A stretch of DNA of 64,000 nt from Xestospongia bergquistia (lineage: Eukaryota > Porifera > Demospongiae > Haplosclerida > Petrosiidae). The notes beneath the pieces were generated by a model that was not told the DNA's origin, did no database searches, and worked only from the letters and a program-made list of their open reading frames with translations. Positions 46,719-61,535 of the stretch are shown here, piece after piece; the stretch's first letter is position 1; each line of letters opens with the position of its first letter. Both the position numbers and the translations under genes were made by a program. The stretch lies in contig OZ014425.1 in the NCBI GenBank assembly GCA_963965975.1, positions 629,501 to 693,500 of the forward strand, read 5' to 3'.

Positions 46719-49700
46719 TTAAACACCTATATGTTTGCGTATCTCATTAGCTTTTTTCTTATTATTAACTATAGGTCCTTCAATGACTGAAATTACTGTC
46801 TTCCACGTCACAGGAGATGACTGAGTACTTATCCAACACTCAATCGCTTTAGAGAGTTTGGTGACATAGCTTTCTGGTTCCTTCTTTAAACTCTCCAAAT
46901 TATTATGACTAACATTAAAGCCTAAGCCAATGTCATACCATTTATTGCTAATATCAGCTAATAGATTGAGTAGGACACTTTTATCAGGGGCCTCTTTTAA
47001 GATAACAATGTTTACTTTTGGCTTTGTAGTTACTTTACCTTCAAAATGATTAGTACTTGAAGTCTTTTCAGTCTTTCCCTTTGTACCAGCTTCTAAAATT
47101 ATGTGGAGATAAAGAAAGAATGTATGCTTATAATAAAGTACTTTGTTGATAACTTTGACTAGACAGTGCTGATGTCTGATCATGTGCACTTTCTATAGAA
47201 ACAAGATATTGCATGACCTTTATATTATGTGATATCTTGATGTACTGACTTTCAAGAAATTTGCCCAACTTTTCTGCTAAATCTTTCTGCTGGATATTAC
47301 GTGCTAACACTTCTTTTATCCATAGTCCAATATCTTCTGGAGTATATATACCAGCATTCCTCATTGATTGTCGTCCTTCTTCACTATCTAAAGGAGAGCG
47401 CCTTCTTTGATTCAAAGAACAAAACTTAATTTCACAGTTGCGTGATGTAGGGATATCACCTATTATTTCCTATATAAATATATATATAGATGAAAATGTG
47501 TGTTGTTATGTCATGGACATCTTACTTGTAATTCACGCTCAAACTGCATTTTCAACATGCCAAGTTTATGATCAGGACAAGATGGTATCATGTCATCGTC
47601 ACATTTCTCATTATACAATTCATCAGCACAAGTCAGACACACAAGAATAGGGATTGAGGTGAAATCCTTTTTGACGATTTCCATCCATTCAGTAGCAGAG
47701 GCAGTATGAAACCTTCTGCATAGAAAATAACATTAGATAACTATGTATGCACTAATTCTTACTTATATTCACAGACAAATATCACTATTTGTGCTAAATC
47801 AACCAGTAGTTTGGCTAGATCTCCAATGGAATTATCTCTGTCATCTACTCCAGGAAAATCAATCACACTTAATCCTTCCACAGAGTCATCCAAATTATAA
47901 ATAAAAGGTACTGTTGTACGTGCTGCTTGTGTAGTACCTTGTACTGTCTATAAAATGAAATAAAATAATTGGTTATGTATGATACATTATTACTTACTTG
48001 TCTTCCAAAGACTTTATTCACCAGTGTTGATTTCCCTGAGTTGACAAGTCCTATCACACCTACTGTAGTATAGCTAGCTAAACTTTCTCGAAGCTGATAA
48101 ATGTTCAATGCCCAAATAAGCCAACGAGCAAGAAGAGGCTGGTATGGTTTAGGAACTAAAGCAAGAGCAGTTGCCTCAAATCGTGCATCCCAATGAACAA
48201 GAATATCACCAACTTTTGTATTTGTTGTTATTTTTCGCTCTTTGCATATATCAACTAGCTCTCGTTCCAAAGAATAACTGATGTACTGACTGCTACATGT
48301 TACTGTTCTGTTCATTCCTTGAAGGAGAAACTGTAATTTAGCATTGTAGCTTGTGATTTGCTCTCTAACTCTCTTTTTTGCAGCATTACTACTAAGGATA
48401 CCCTCAATGAATTTAGTTATCTGTATGACTAGTGCTCGATTTCGTTTAGAAGACAATATAGAAGCAATATCCTTTTTATCGAGAGCAAACAAAGCCCATA
48501 CTCCTACAGCACCAGAACTATCAGTTGTTTGTAAAGCTTTGGCAGTATCAAGAGGATTGTTAACTAATGGAACTCGGACTTGCTGTTCCATAAACCCTCC
48601 TAACATAGTAACACAGGGAAACAAATGGTTTTTAATTATATCATTTACTTTATTAAGCATATCACAGTTGAGTGTAGCTCTACTCCCCAGTTTGTGTCCC
48701 CTTGAGAGGGAAGCAAGATCTTTTCTAGCATTATGCAAGATTCGTGGCAATGGTATAAATGAATTAACAGCCATAGTAGGAGATAATGCTTCTGAAATTG
48801 GATATGCTTCACCAATGTTACGCCCACTGATTAGATTAAGAGACCCTTGGTAAGCTAATATCTCAGCTCTGTGATTCACATCTCTTGATAAACGATGAAA
48901 GTGACGTGCAATTAAATCAGGATCATATTCATGTAGTAATTTCTTTTCATGCATAGGATCAACTTTAAGTGGAACTGAAGCAAGAAAGCGACTTTCCTGC
49001 ATAAAGTCTGAGTCAATTCTTTCATTTTGTGATGAAAATAGTTTATGTTTAAATTTTTTAGTATATTTTCTTTGCACCATACCTTCTTCCAATACTATAT
49101 GTGATGGGACATCAGAACGTTGATAGACTTCCGTTTGGCGGTGTAATGGTAATTTTTGGCGTTGTAATGGTATTTTTTTTACTAGTGGATAGTATTGGTA
49201 GTGTTCCTCATGAATATCGTCATCTGTTATTATAAATGGATTGCATTGGTGGTGTTCCTTGTGAATAACATCATCTGTCATTAAAGATGGATAGTAATGA
49301 ATGTGCTGCCTATGTGCTGCACTGAGAAGACTACGTGCTCCTTCATTGCAACCATTTGCCATTAACTTAGATACAGGGAGTGATGATGTATGAGCTATAC
49401 TTAGGACAGCTTGGGCACACTTATAAGCTGGGACAGTAGTTTCAGGAGAACAACCTGAAATAGCAAAAACAATACTTTCCATGGGAACAATACGAGCAGC
49501 CTCTTGTAGGAATCTGATGATGAGATTAAAACGTTTGGTCATTCTTCCATCTTGAACAGGAGATTGTTCAAGTAAAGCACTAAGAAACGATAACTTAATA
49601 ATTTCGCTTGGAGTTTGCTTAGCAAGCTGACTCTGACGAAATGATATAGGATCTACTTCCTAAAATATTGAAAATATATGTCAGTCATGATAAGTATGCT

Positions 49701-52115
49701 GTAAAATATGGGTTAGTGCTTTTAATTATCATTTGATCATCAGTTCTGTTAAACCAACTTGACAGTGACAAAATTCATTATGAGACTATAAAAATTTGAA
49801 CATGTTTATAGTAACAAACTCACATTATAAGACACAGGAATTTCTGTGGCTATAGGATCAGTAAACCTGCTATAAACTTTCACTGGTAGGCAGTCTGCAT
49901 CAATTTGTTTAGGAGTGAATGCTTCATTACGAAAAGATTTGTTATAGCATATCTGTTTTCGAGCAACACCTTCAGCAGAGATTTCTATTTTAAGGTGTTC
50001 ACTTTCACATATTGCAATTTCTATACTGTCACAGAACCACAAATTATCTCCATTAATAACAACAGCTAGCTCTTGTCCATCAGGATGTTTGTGTAGATGA
50101 AGTTCTATCTTTGAAATTGATGGTTGAAGAGACTTCACTCCCTCTATAGAGCTCAAGGAGCTACATTGTGGGATGGAATAGGATTCAGGCTTTTTTTCAA
50201 GGTAGGCTCTTAGTACTTTCAAATGGTACTCATTCATGTCATGCTATAATAATAATAATATAAATAATTTTAATCATAATTAACTCACATGCTGCAAATT
50301 AGAAATGTCCATACTTTGAAGGACAGTTGCTGTCAAGTATAATTCTTGTACTTGTAATTTTCTACAATAAATCCCATCATTTCTCTGTTCTATTATGTGT
50401 TTGTTTCCATGGTAGGATATACTTGATAGATATTGTTTCTGTACGCGCTCTAAAGTAACTGTGTCCTATAATATAGGCTAATAGAATTTTAATAATCTAT
50501 TATTTAACAAACCCGTGTCTTTAAACGGCGTTTAAGATTTATACCAACAGAAGAATAGAACTTCTGAATATAGTCATCTTGTAAGTGAAAAGAGTGAAAT
50601 GATTTCAAAATATCTGGGAATTGGTGAATAGCTTCTTCCAAGTAAGGCAGAGAGTCGAAACAAGGAGGTCCAAACATGATACACACTACATTTTGAAGTA
50701 GAATATCAGTATTAAAAAATGGCAAACTCCATAGCTTTGCTGTAATGGAGCAAGCTAGTAGACCTCCAAATGAAAAGCCTAATAAATTTAATATAATAAT
50801 TTTTACATTTCATTTCATTTTCTACCTGTAAATATTAGCCGCTTGCCTTCATACAATAACTCACAAAAATACCTTATTGGTACCTTTTTCTCTTCTGCTA
50901 CACAACAATCTAGGCCTGTTCCTATTAGATCAACATTAAATGATGTGTACACTATATCCCCTTGTTGTGCTATAAACATCTTATGTTGATCAGACACTGA
51001 CAGAGACATTTCATCAAATGAGTGTCTGTGCAAGTATTCGTGTCTTAGATGAGGTTGTGTGACAAATAAAGAACACAGACTAGCATGATAAACTGTATCT
51101 TTGGAGAATAGAAGAGGTGGTGGCTCAGATTCAACTGGGTCTTCACCAATTGGCTCATCGGTACAACTGTCATTTTGATCTAATTCCTTAGTAATCTCAT
51201 CCAGTCTATCATAACACCAATCATTGATATCCATTGGAATAAGTGCATTCATTGTAAGATCATTTAACTGTTTTGTTACTGTCTCCTTCAATAGTCCTTC
51301 CTCCAGTTTCTGATGAATGTGGCTTTCAATATGAGCTCTGATGTGGTTGAGAGTTGCGAGACTATCAAAACCAGACCTATTCAGGTCATTGGAATATACT
51401 TGAAGTGCACAAGCTAACTGACACAAGTGTGGATCAGAGAAGATGTCATAAGGTTGCTCTGGGTTTAGAAAACAACATATGAAAGTAGATACTACATAAA
51501 TTCTGTTTACCCAAATAACGGATGTGTGTATGCTTTAAAACCAGCCCAGTTTAAATCTGGCCTGGCCCCTTTTTAATCATGACAATTCCACCCATGTAGA
51601 AAATAGTGTTGTCAATACTTTTTAGCTTAGTAATTAACTGTTCATAATAAATGCAAGTTGTTTTAGTATTAGCCATGGAGTATTAGTTACACCTATTTTA
51701 GCTGGCCTAAGGTAGATTGCACATACTCTAGATATAGCCATGATTTAATCTATGTAATCCAAGAGGAATGGATAGAGTGGTTAGCCATTTCCTGTCCATT
51801 CTTATATACTATTACAGAGATGGTTGAAACCATACTCCCTGGTTTAAATGGCAGTTTCTTGCAGTAAATGGCTGCTAGTTGGCTAGAATATATGGGATGT
51901 ACTATAGCTCTGTAGATTAACTCAATAACTACAACCTACAACAATTACTTGTGAACTAAACGGAAAGGATTAATGTTACAATAAAAGTTTGCATTGTATA
52001 TTATTTTGATTTTGCTCAAAAGTCAAGTTATTGCATTGTATCTGTTTATTTCCTTTGGAAGAGAAACTGATTAAAACTAAGCAATTGAGCAAAATTTATA
52101 AGAGAAATGTACTTC

Positions 52116-52173
<58 letters not shown>

Positions 52174-52771
52174 TTACATCTGTAGGAAGTGATTGCTTAC
52201 CTTGTACTTCATTGTATTCTTCAGTAGATTTAACTGTAGAAAAGTAAATTATTAATATGACAAAATGATTACTGCTACCTCACCATACTTACCTTGTACT
52301 TCATTGTCTTCTTCAGTAGGTTTAACTGTAGAAAAGTAAATTATTAATATGACAAAATGATTACTGCTACCTCACCATACTTACCTTGTACTTCATTGTC
52401 TTCTTCAGTAGGTTTAACTGTAGAAAAGTAAATTATTAATATGACAAAATGATTACTGCTACCTCACCATATTCCTCCTCAATATTATTGGCCACAAACT
52501 TTAAAGGAGTATACTTCTTAAATACATCTAAAATCTGTTGAAACACTTTGGGGTCACGTTTTCGATGAGTTTTAATATAAGCTTGTACTGCTTTTAATAA
52601 GCAGTCAACAGGATCTTCATTCTTCTGAACTTCATTCAATGTCATCTCATCAATAACTTCAATTGAAAGGAGATCATCAGCCACCTTCAAAGGGTAAAGC
52701 ATTGCTTCTTTAATATCTGGTAGATATTTGATAAAGAGGGCTACTTCTTTGGCAAAAACACACTCAGACAT
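46719..52771 (-). CDS. Copy C: CARD-like / lipase-like / beta / GTPase / DEATH protein
   Basis: The most complete copy. ATG 52771 (MSECVFAKEVALFIKYLPDI). Domains in order: CARD-like death-fold (52.77-52.47 kb); three 33-nt exons; helical region and lipase N-part (51.46-50.83 kb); nucleophile exon from 50,778 with GFSFGGLLACSITAKLW and FHSFHLQDDYIQK; SISYHGNKHIIEQ; HDMNEYHLKVLRAYLEK; beta-rich domain (HLHKHPDGQELAVVINGDNL); a long helical exon (49.66-48.0 kb). Then the GTPase: GLVNSGKST (G1), DFPGVDD (G3), LTCAD at the G4 position, so the usual lysine of NKxD is absent. Last is the DEATH domain (NVSHNNLESL, IECWISTQSSPVTWKTVISV). A short intron (donor gtactt, about 50 bp) is needed before the DEATH exon. 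No signal peptide or membrane helix, so cytosolic. The domain set suggests an oligomerising immune or cell-death effector; this is inference. Confidence 0.8.
52119..52171. repeat. (TA)n microsatellite in copy C intron
   Basis: About 53 bp of pure TA just downstream of the micro-exon array (sense strand). It lies at the place where copy C stops resembling copy A and starts resembling copy B. Confidence 0.97.
52196..52471 (-). repeat. 92-bp tandem repeat (three copies) carrying a 33-nt exon
   Basis: Units start at 52196, 52288 and 52380. Each holds an acceptor (ttctacag), a 33-nt exon (52201-52233, 52293-52325, 52385-52417) and a donor (gtaag). The exon is phase-neutral, so each copy adds 11 residues of the type VKPTEEDNEVQ. 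The lowest-coordinate unit reads VKSTEEYNEVQ. Copies A and B have one such exon each. Confidence 0.9.
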
Positions 52772-52952
52772 CGTTGAGTGAGCTGAAAAAGTTTCTAGAA
52801 CACACCATAAAGTGGGCGAAACTCCTATAAATATCTACATCTCATGAATTTTATTGTTATTAAAGTTATTATAATGTTTATGAAAACAATACAAATATTC
52901 AGTCTCTACTCGCTAACTAATTATGTTTCATTTAATTTAATTAAAAGTTCAT
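52772..52952. promoter_or_regulatory. Upstream region of copy C
   Basis: About 180 bp between the LRP4-like stop codon and the copy C ATG, nearly identical to the region in front of copy B. Both genes are on the minus strand. It must contain the copy C start region unless the gene is transcribed from further upstream. Confidence 0.5.
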
Positions 52953-55900
52953 TCAAGCATTGATAGACTCAGTAACCTCATGTTCTTGAGATTGAGGTAC
53001 TACAGCAGTAGCAACAGGATCAGCCATGGTAAGATCCTCTTTAGTTGGTTCATTACCACAGCTATTATTACTTGAAGTGGACTGAAACAATGGATTACGT
53101 GCAGCCAACATTGAGACATCATGTCCAAGGGACACAGTAGGTATGGTGAAGGTCTGAGGAGGTGGAGTCATTGGTGGTGGAGATATAGGTACTGGAAATG
53201 TGGTCACTGGAGGGATAGCCAAAGGTATGGTTGATAACGGAGGATGTTGAGATGTTGGTGACATAACAGACCTTGGTGGAATTGGTGGAGGGTCTGGGGA
53301 ACATTTTCCAACAAATTTGACCTGACGAGATTGTTTAGATGTTCCAGTAGCAGAGGCAGAAAGGGGTGTGTCTTGAGGCTCCTCAAGAGGTATAGGAGGT
53401 GGGGGTTTGTAGGTTTTGGGACGAGTAACAGGAGGTGGATGAAGTAAAACCCCTGGTTGATTAGGATCTGAATTAGTATGGATGTCAGCAGTGACTGTTG
53501 TGGGTGAATGAGGATGTGTGGTCACAGATGATTGTTGATGATGAGATTGAACTGGAGTTATCTTGTATTCTTCTGGTCCCTTAGAGGTTATCAGAAGAGG
53601 AGGAGGAGGGGTTGACCTTGAAGACGAGGTATCTGATTGACTTATGTGTATATTAGGGTTAGTAGCAGTGATGACAGATTTAACATTTAATTCTTTTGGT
53701 CTGACATAAGTATTCTTAGTTGCTTGTTTTTCCTTCTTTCTCTCTTTAATACCACTCACATTATTCAACTGAGATGCTGGAAGGTTATTAGGTTTGGAGG
53801 AAACTGGTCTGGGAAGAGAATTAGGTGTAAACCCAAGTCTCTTAGCACTGACATCATCCTCATTAAAAGTTGTCTATAAAGAGACACATCGTATACAGTA
53901 CACATAGACACATTAATATATACTGACCTTTTTATAAAGAGGGTTTTTGACCATCATAGTAGATACTTGTTTGTATTCACGACCAATTGAGTTGCTATAA
54001 ATTTAGAGTCAGTTACTAAATAGTTTGTAATTTAATATTAACTTACTATTTTATATAAAGTGCAATTAATATAATAACAACAATAATAACAGCTAAAAAC
54101 AAGATACATATTAGAACCAAGATAGTCAGTTCACCTATGAGAAGGAAATAGAGAGAAATCGGAAAGAGAGAGAGAGTGAGAGAAAGAGAGAATCTTTTAA
54201 TAATCATATGATATTCTTTACTTACCAGTAGTAAATATACCAACAAATTCTTTATCACTAGTGAAGTGGGAAAGAGGAATATTAAACATGTAATATCACA
54301 TGTCCTTACCTTAGACTGATGGATGGACCAATGTATGGTGTTCCTGTACTAGAAATAGTGGGTGGAGTAGTAGATGTGGAAGTAGGTGGAGTCATAGACA
54401 TTGAAGGAGTTGATGAAATAAATTTAATATCAAGAATAGAACCAACTACAACAATCAGATAGTGACTATATATTCAATATAATATTAACTAACTATATTC
54501 ATGGCAGCCGTTGTCATGGTTATCAGGACAGGCACACTTGAATAGAATAGATGATAATGGAAGACATAAGTAACTACAGTTGCTATGACTACATGATGAC
54601 CCACGAGCCTGACCTAATATAAGATATGATAGTATCACAGTTAAAAATTGATAACATACCTATGATCTTATCTCTTGAGACAATGGTCAGTCCTCTAGCT
54701 TTCCCCGCCCCCTCGTTAGAGTATATCGTATATCCTTTATTAGATATATGTTTATTAGCACGAACAATTTGACCATATGTCTCATTACTCCAAAATATAA
54801 CATTGCCATATATGGTAACTCCTAATGGATTATGGATATTGTTAGCAACAGTTTGACGTATGCTTCCATTGAGTGATATCCTTTCCAATGTTCCGTTAAA
54901 CCTGTCAGTCCAGTAAATCCAGTTATCTACCATATCAAGTGCTAATTGTACTGGATGTAAGTTGGGATCTTGAACTAGGACAGTTTGATTAGTACCATCC
55001 AAATTAGCTTGTTTAATTTGTGGAGGATTACTTCTAGTGTTAATCCAAAACATTAAACTATAAATAAATATATTAAGTAATAAAATAATACTGATATATT
55101 ACTGACCCTTGTTTTGGATAAACCACAATACTAGTTGGACGAGTTAAACCAGTATCAACTAGAACTTTCCGGAACTTTCCATTAATACTAACAACTTGAA
55201 TACTTGGTTCAGCAGAGTCAACATAATACACATTACCAGTAGTCCAATCTACACTAAGTCCTTGAGGACTACCAGTTGTATCAATGAAATGTTTAACATT
55301 GGAGCCATTTAAATTTGATATCATAATTGATTTATTGATTGGATCACTCCATAGTATGCTACCGTTGTCATGGGAATGGAGGAAATAATCTATGTAGCGT
55401 ATATTTTGGAGGTTAGGGATAAGAAGAACATCAAGAAAATCTTGTACGTCGAGAGACACTCGACGAATTGAAGTAGTTGTAGAGAACAACAAATAATGAG
55501 ATGGCACTGTATAAGAGATTGGACGATATGAACTAAAAACAAGTTTATATAACTGGTATTACCTGATGGACAGGATCTTTGATCTGGATTTAGTGCTATA
55601 CCAGTAGGACATGCACATTTGTGACCGTCGACATCCAAATTTGGTAAACAGAGATGTGTACAAAAATTATTACTAAAATCACAGGAATATTGTAGACCAC
55701 CTGATAAAAAAAAAGAATAAAGTTACAATTGAGTGTGAGAGAGAAAACCTCTTTGAAGCCATTCATTTCTCCTAACAATCTTCAAATCGTTAATCAAATT
55801 CATAGTTCCGACTAACTCAATGAGACCTCTGCCATTATTCTTATCAACTCTGTACAACACCCCAGTATTACGATCCACCCAATACAGGTATGTATCATCA

Positions 55901-58900
55901 ACAGCCACACCCTTTGGGTACTCAGAATTAGCAATTATTTTACGATCTTTCCCATTTTTATTGTACGATCGGATTTGTCCTTCTGCTGAGTCAGCAATAA
56001 ACAACCTTCCATCTTTTCTGTCTACAGTAAAGGATATGGGGAGAGTGATATCGGGAGCACTGATAATAACATTAGGATTTGTTCCATCCATATAAGCACT
56101 TATGATACGAGGAGAAATTGATGTTGACCAGAAAATACGACTAAGAATAGAGAAAGAGGCAAAAGTTAAAAGACACATAAAGATATAAGGAGTGCTATCA
56201 AGAGAGTCAGACATTAACTGTTTAAGTTTGACTTGTCATAACACACAGCATACTCCTTTACAACACTGACTTTATTTTAAACATGATATGTAACTAGATA
56301 ACTCACCGAGATCTAAAATCCAATGCAATTGATGTGATCCCATCAACAATACTACCATAAAATAACACTTTACGATTTCTTCCATCAAGTTTGCTGACTT
56401 CAATTCTACGAGTACTGGAATCAGCCCAAAAGAGTAAGCGACCAATCCAATCAACAGCTAGTGTTGTTGGTTGTACTAATCCAGACTCGATAATAACTTC
56501 ACTGGAACCCCCTTCAAAATGGGTCCTGTAAATCTTATTAGTTATCCCATCAATCCAATATGTATCATTAGTTGCATAATCAACATCAATAGCTAGCACT
56601 CCTTGAGTGGGAGGGTTAAGGGGTGTGGTCACATCTATATAGGACTGTGTGTCCAATGAGACCCAGCCAATTCTAGTATTACCAGCAAAGACAAGATATT
56701 TTTCAAGATCTATGAACGAGGGTAAATGACACACCCCTTGATAATTAATTAAACTTACAAGATTGACATGTTTTTTGGTCAGACGTTAAGACAAAACCAG
56801 TGGGACATTTACATGAGGCTACAAGCCCCACCTTCTCTGATGGAGCAGTGAGACAGAGATGACTACAACCACCATTGTTAATCCAACAGGGATGTGTATC
56901 TGAGGAGAATATAATGCATGATCTCTCTCTCTCTCACACACACACACACTCACCTGGTTGTACTCGGTTCTTATGGTATACTGTAATACTCTCAAGATAC
57001 TCTCGGTTCTTTAACACAATTCCCATCTCATATGGAGGATATTTCTTTACCCAACGTATTGCATTACCAATTTTATCAGTCCAATATAACTTGTCACCAT
57101 ATATGGTTAAACCTGATGTTCCAGATAACACTGGAACATCTAACAAAATTTCATGATCACTATAAAGGGAGGAGAAATTAAACAAGATCAAAAATGATTT
57201 AAAGTCCAATCTAAAATTGCTACCATTACTACTAGTGTTACCTTCCATTTAAGTATGTAGACTCTAACATTATGTTTTTTGTATCAACCCAGTACAACCG
57301 GTTTGACTGGTAATCTATTGTTAAGACAGATGGTGAACCATAATCCCTTTCACGAGCAATCACATTCTGATGAGATCCATCGAGATAAGCACTTTTGATG
57401 TATGGATGTTTAATACCTTTAACACCAAAGAACATGAGTCTACAACAAAAAATGAAATATAAAGTGTCCAACACCAGATATATTAAGTAAAATTAATCTG
57501 GTATATAAAACTAGTATTATTGTCAGGGTGTGTACCCTTTTATTGGATGTACTACAATGTCTGTCAGAGTCCCATCGTCTAGCGTCACTAGGACCGTCTT
57601 TGAAGACCCGTCCAATTCAGAGACATAGATACGTGACAAAGTTGAATCAGTCCAATAGAGTTTCCGTGACAACCAATCTACTGCAATACCAGTAGATATA
57701 CCAACATCCTCTTCCACTAAAACAGTTTGACCTCTTCCCTAAAGAGGTAAGAAAAACAAACAGTTGAAGATTATACAGCAAAAATTATCTGTACTACAAA
57801 ACATGATTATGGCTTTATTATTTACTATATCATTCCTAATTGAGGGATATACTATTAAAGTACTTACTGAAATAGAAGCTGAGTTAATAGTACGTAAGGT
57901 GGAGTCTGTCCAAAACATGGTATCATTAATACTGTCCCAATCTACTGCTATAATATTTGACAAGGTCATGTTAGCAAGTGGGATTTCTACATCGTATCTT
58001 TCGTCTGTTTCCAAGGAAACCATTCGTAGCTGTTCCGCCATTGAAAACAGGAGAAACAGGTTTGATTCTGTGAAAAGAGATAATCATATGATAACATATT
58101 AATGTAATGACATGCAATAATCATGTGATAATAATGCAATGATATACAATATAACGTGATAATCATGTGATAATCGTGTGATAATTACAACTAAGTCATA
58201 AATACTGACATTAACAAACTTACTTGAGCAACTTTTGTTATCGTTTTCAATAGATGACGAAGGAGGACAATAACAAGTACTCATGTTTTTAGGAGCAACC
58301 AAACATAGATATTGACATCCTCCATTATTGATAGTACAAGGATGAGATAATTCATTATCTAGTGAGAAAGGAAGAGCCTCTAGTAACCACAAGTAATGGA
58401 GTCAAAACCACATGTATTAACTAGTACAATTGTGTATGGATTCTTCACTAACCAAGAGGTTGTATTAATGGATGTACTATTATCATATCCATTGGTTTAT
58501 AAATGGAGGAAAGAACTGTTTGTAAATCTTCTCCTGTTCTCTTGTCAATTGAGTAGATTGTACCAAGACTTCTCTCTGTCCAGTAGAGCTAGAAAAGAAA
58601 GGATGAATGAATGAATGGATGAATGGAAAATACATGGATGGATAGATGAATGGATTGATGGATGATAGATGGATGAATAGTTTTTCTTACCCTGTCCTCA
58701 AATACAAACAAAGATGTAGGATCACTGACATTAGTGAACACAACAGTCTGTCTCTTTTCTCCTTCAATCTGACACTTGCTGATACTTTTACTTCCAATAT
58801 CTACCCAGTAAAGGGTCCCAGTAAGATGATCTAATGTCAAACCCCTTGGCCAGTAAACATGATCTTCATTTGAGAGGAATGTTCTCTGAATTGTACCATC

Positions 58901-61099
58901 AAGAGATGCTCGTTGTATCTTGTGTTTATCAGTCCAATAAAGCCATCTATGAAAATATAATATATTATAACAAATTAACAACCTAATCAACTGACCGATT
59001 AATAGGGTCAACGATAATATCTTTAGGTGAGTGTAGATCAGTGAATAGAACAGTTCTTTGGCCTCCATTAAGATTAGCTACTTCAATTCTCTTTAAAGAA
59101 TTGTCTACCCAGTAAATGAGGTTATGAACCCAATCAACAGCTATTCCCTCTGTGAAATATAGAAGGTATATGAATGAGCTAACAGATGGTACATCAGACA
59201 CAACAACACATTTTTGTTGCAATGAGTGAACACTAATAATATTACCAGGTCTCACTATTCCATGATCAATGATTTCCTTAACGTTACTGCCATCAAGATT
59301 AGCTCTCATTATGGAATGTTTTATGATATCAGTCCAGAATACATAACTCAAACTAATAAAAAAAGAGAAAGTAAAAGAGCATTAACTTATAAAATTATAT
59401 CTAATTTATAACATTATATCTAACTTATAATGATAGTCTATTCCCACAGCATTTCGTAACTGGCGAAATAATATGGACGAAGTCTGAGAACCTTGTGTAT
59501 TGTTCACTTTTTGTATATCGTACCAATTTGTGAATAGAATATAAGATGGAGGACCTATAATAGTTAAGAAAACTTTGGTATGGTGAACTTGAATGGTTTC
59601 AGTCCTGACCTGTGGCCTTACAATCGTGTTCTGAAGAGGTGACATATCCAGGAGCACAAGAACAGAAGTAGCTACCAATGGTATTTTCACAATACTGACT
59701 ACAAATACCAAAATGGGTGTCACATTCATTGGTATCTGTGTGTGTGTGAGAGAGAGAAAGAGAGAGTATATTATTACTTATTACCTCCTTGTGTTAAAAT
59801 ATATTATATTCACTGATAAGATGAACTTTGACTACTCACCGACACAAGTGCTCATATCTGTGGTATTAAGATGATATCCCTCATTACATGAGCAATAGCG
59901 ATAATATTTAGTATCATGACAATTATGTTGACATCCACCATTATCAGTATGATTACATTCATTAACATCTTCTAATGGAGAAATGGCTACAAAAGAGACA
60001 CAAACAAGTAAAAATTGGCAGACTACCCAAACCCATATAAGTGTCAAGTGATATTCTAATTCTATTATAGTAAACACAAGATTGTTATCAAAGGACAGCT
60101 GCAGAAATGTCAAAACATCATTTATTGAGCTTCCTATTATACATGTATAAAGTAGTTAGTATCTATATTTCTACCAAATAATACAAATTAAAAATATCAT
60201 AATCTATTTTGTACATATAAACTATTGTATTTGTAGTACTTACGGCAACTCCACTCATCAGATTCATCTTTGCACTGTGTTATGTTATCGCACACAGCAA
60301 AATCAGGTATACATTGGAGATTGTCAACACATGGGAATTCATTTTTGTTGCACTGTACTTTGCCAGGAGTAGCTATAAAGAGATGAGTAAGAAAAAGACT
60401 CGTATTTACTATAATGAAATTATCTAAGCAGACAATTAGGAACTAAGCCAAGGATGAAACATTAAAAGTGATATTGAAGTTCTTCAATAGTGAGTATGAT
60501 GAAACCATATTATAGATTATGTGTGGATGCTAAACAATAAAATTAGATAAGCTAGCTTGAGGTAATGTGATTTGAGTGGTTTCTAGGAAGTTCACTCAAT
60601 TACCTATCAAAGCCTGTCCTCTTACAATCTAATCTTTGTCAAAACTTAAACCCACCCATTTTACCCATAGTAATAATGTGTTTATTATAATAAAAGGGGA
60701 CTGGGAATTCTACAGGAACCTTATATGGCATCTGCTAATAATGGGATGTCCTTATTATAGCCATACCCATGGAGACAGGTACTTTTCAAGTAAACAATCA
60801 AAGACTAGCTACCTCCATATATATGTGCAATAATTAGATACATTCAACTATACGCATATAAAGTGCTCAGAACAAAGATATAACAAACAACCTCATAGCA
60901 TCAAATATACAGTTGCTCAGATATAGTGTGTATCATTATACAATAAATGGCTCAATGATAAGCTTACGACAGAAAAACTCATCCGATCCGTCAGTGCAGT
61001 CTTCATTCCCATTGCATTTCTCTGTTATGTTAATACAGGAACCAGTAATACAAGCAAACTGATTACTCTGGCACCTAGAAACTTGTGTGTGTGTATGTG

Positions 61100-61135
<36 letters not shown>

Positions 61136-61482
61136 CATGTGTGTATTTTAGTCACATTCATAATTATAGACATACCACAATGAAGTTCATCACTGTTATC
61201 AATGCAGTCATATTCTCCATCACAGACATAATTCTTTGATATACAATGATCAGGACAAGTAAACTCATCGTTGTTACCACAGTTGAGAGTGACTGCCAAA
61301 AAAGGAGAAAAACCTTATAAGTAGGGACTACTATTGTACTAATTAACTTACAGCATATTGATTCGTCTTCATCTGCATTGTCACCACAATCATCAAAACC
61401 ATCACAAAGTAAATTACCATCAATACAATTGGTTTCACTGCAATTAAATAATCCTATACCACATGTATTAGAATAGGAATCT

Positions 61483-61535
<53 letters not shown>

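Noticed and set aside
52196..52471. CRISPR-like array
   Set aside because: The 92-bp units are complete tandem copies with splice sites, without variable spacers; the genome is eukaryotic.
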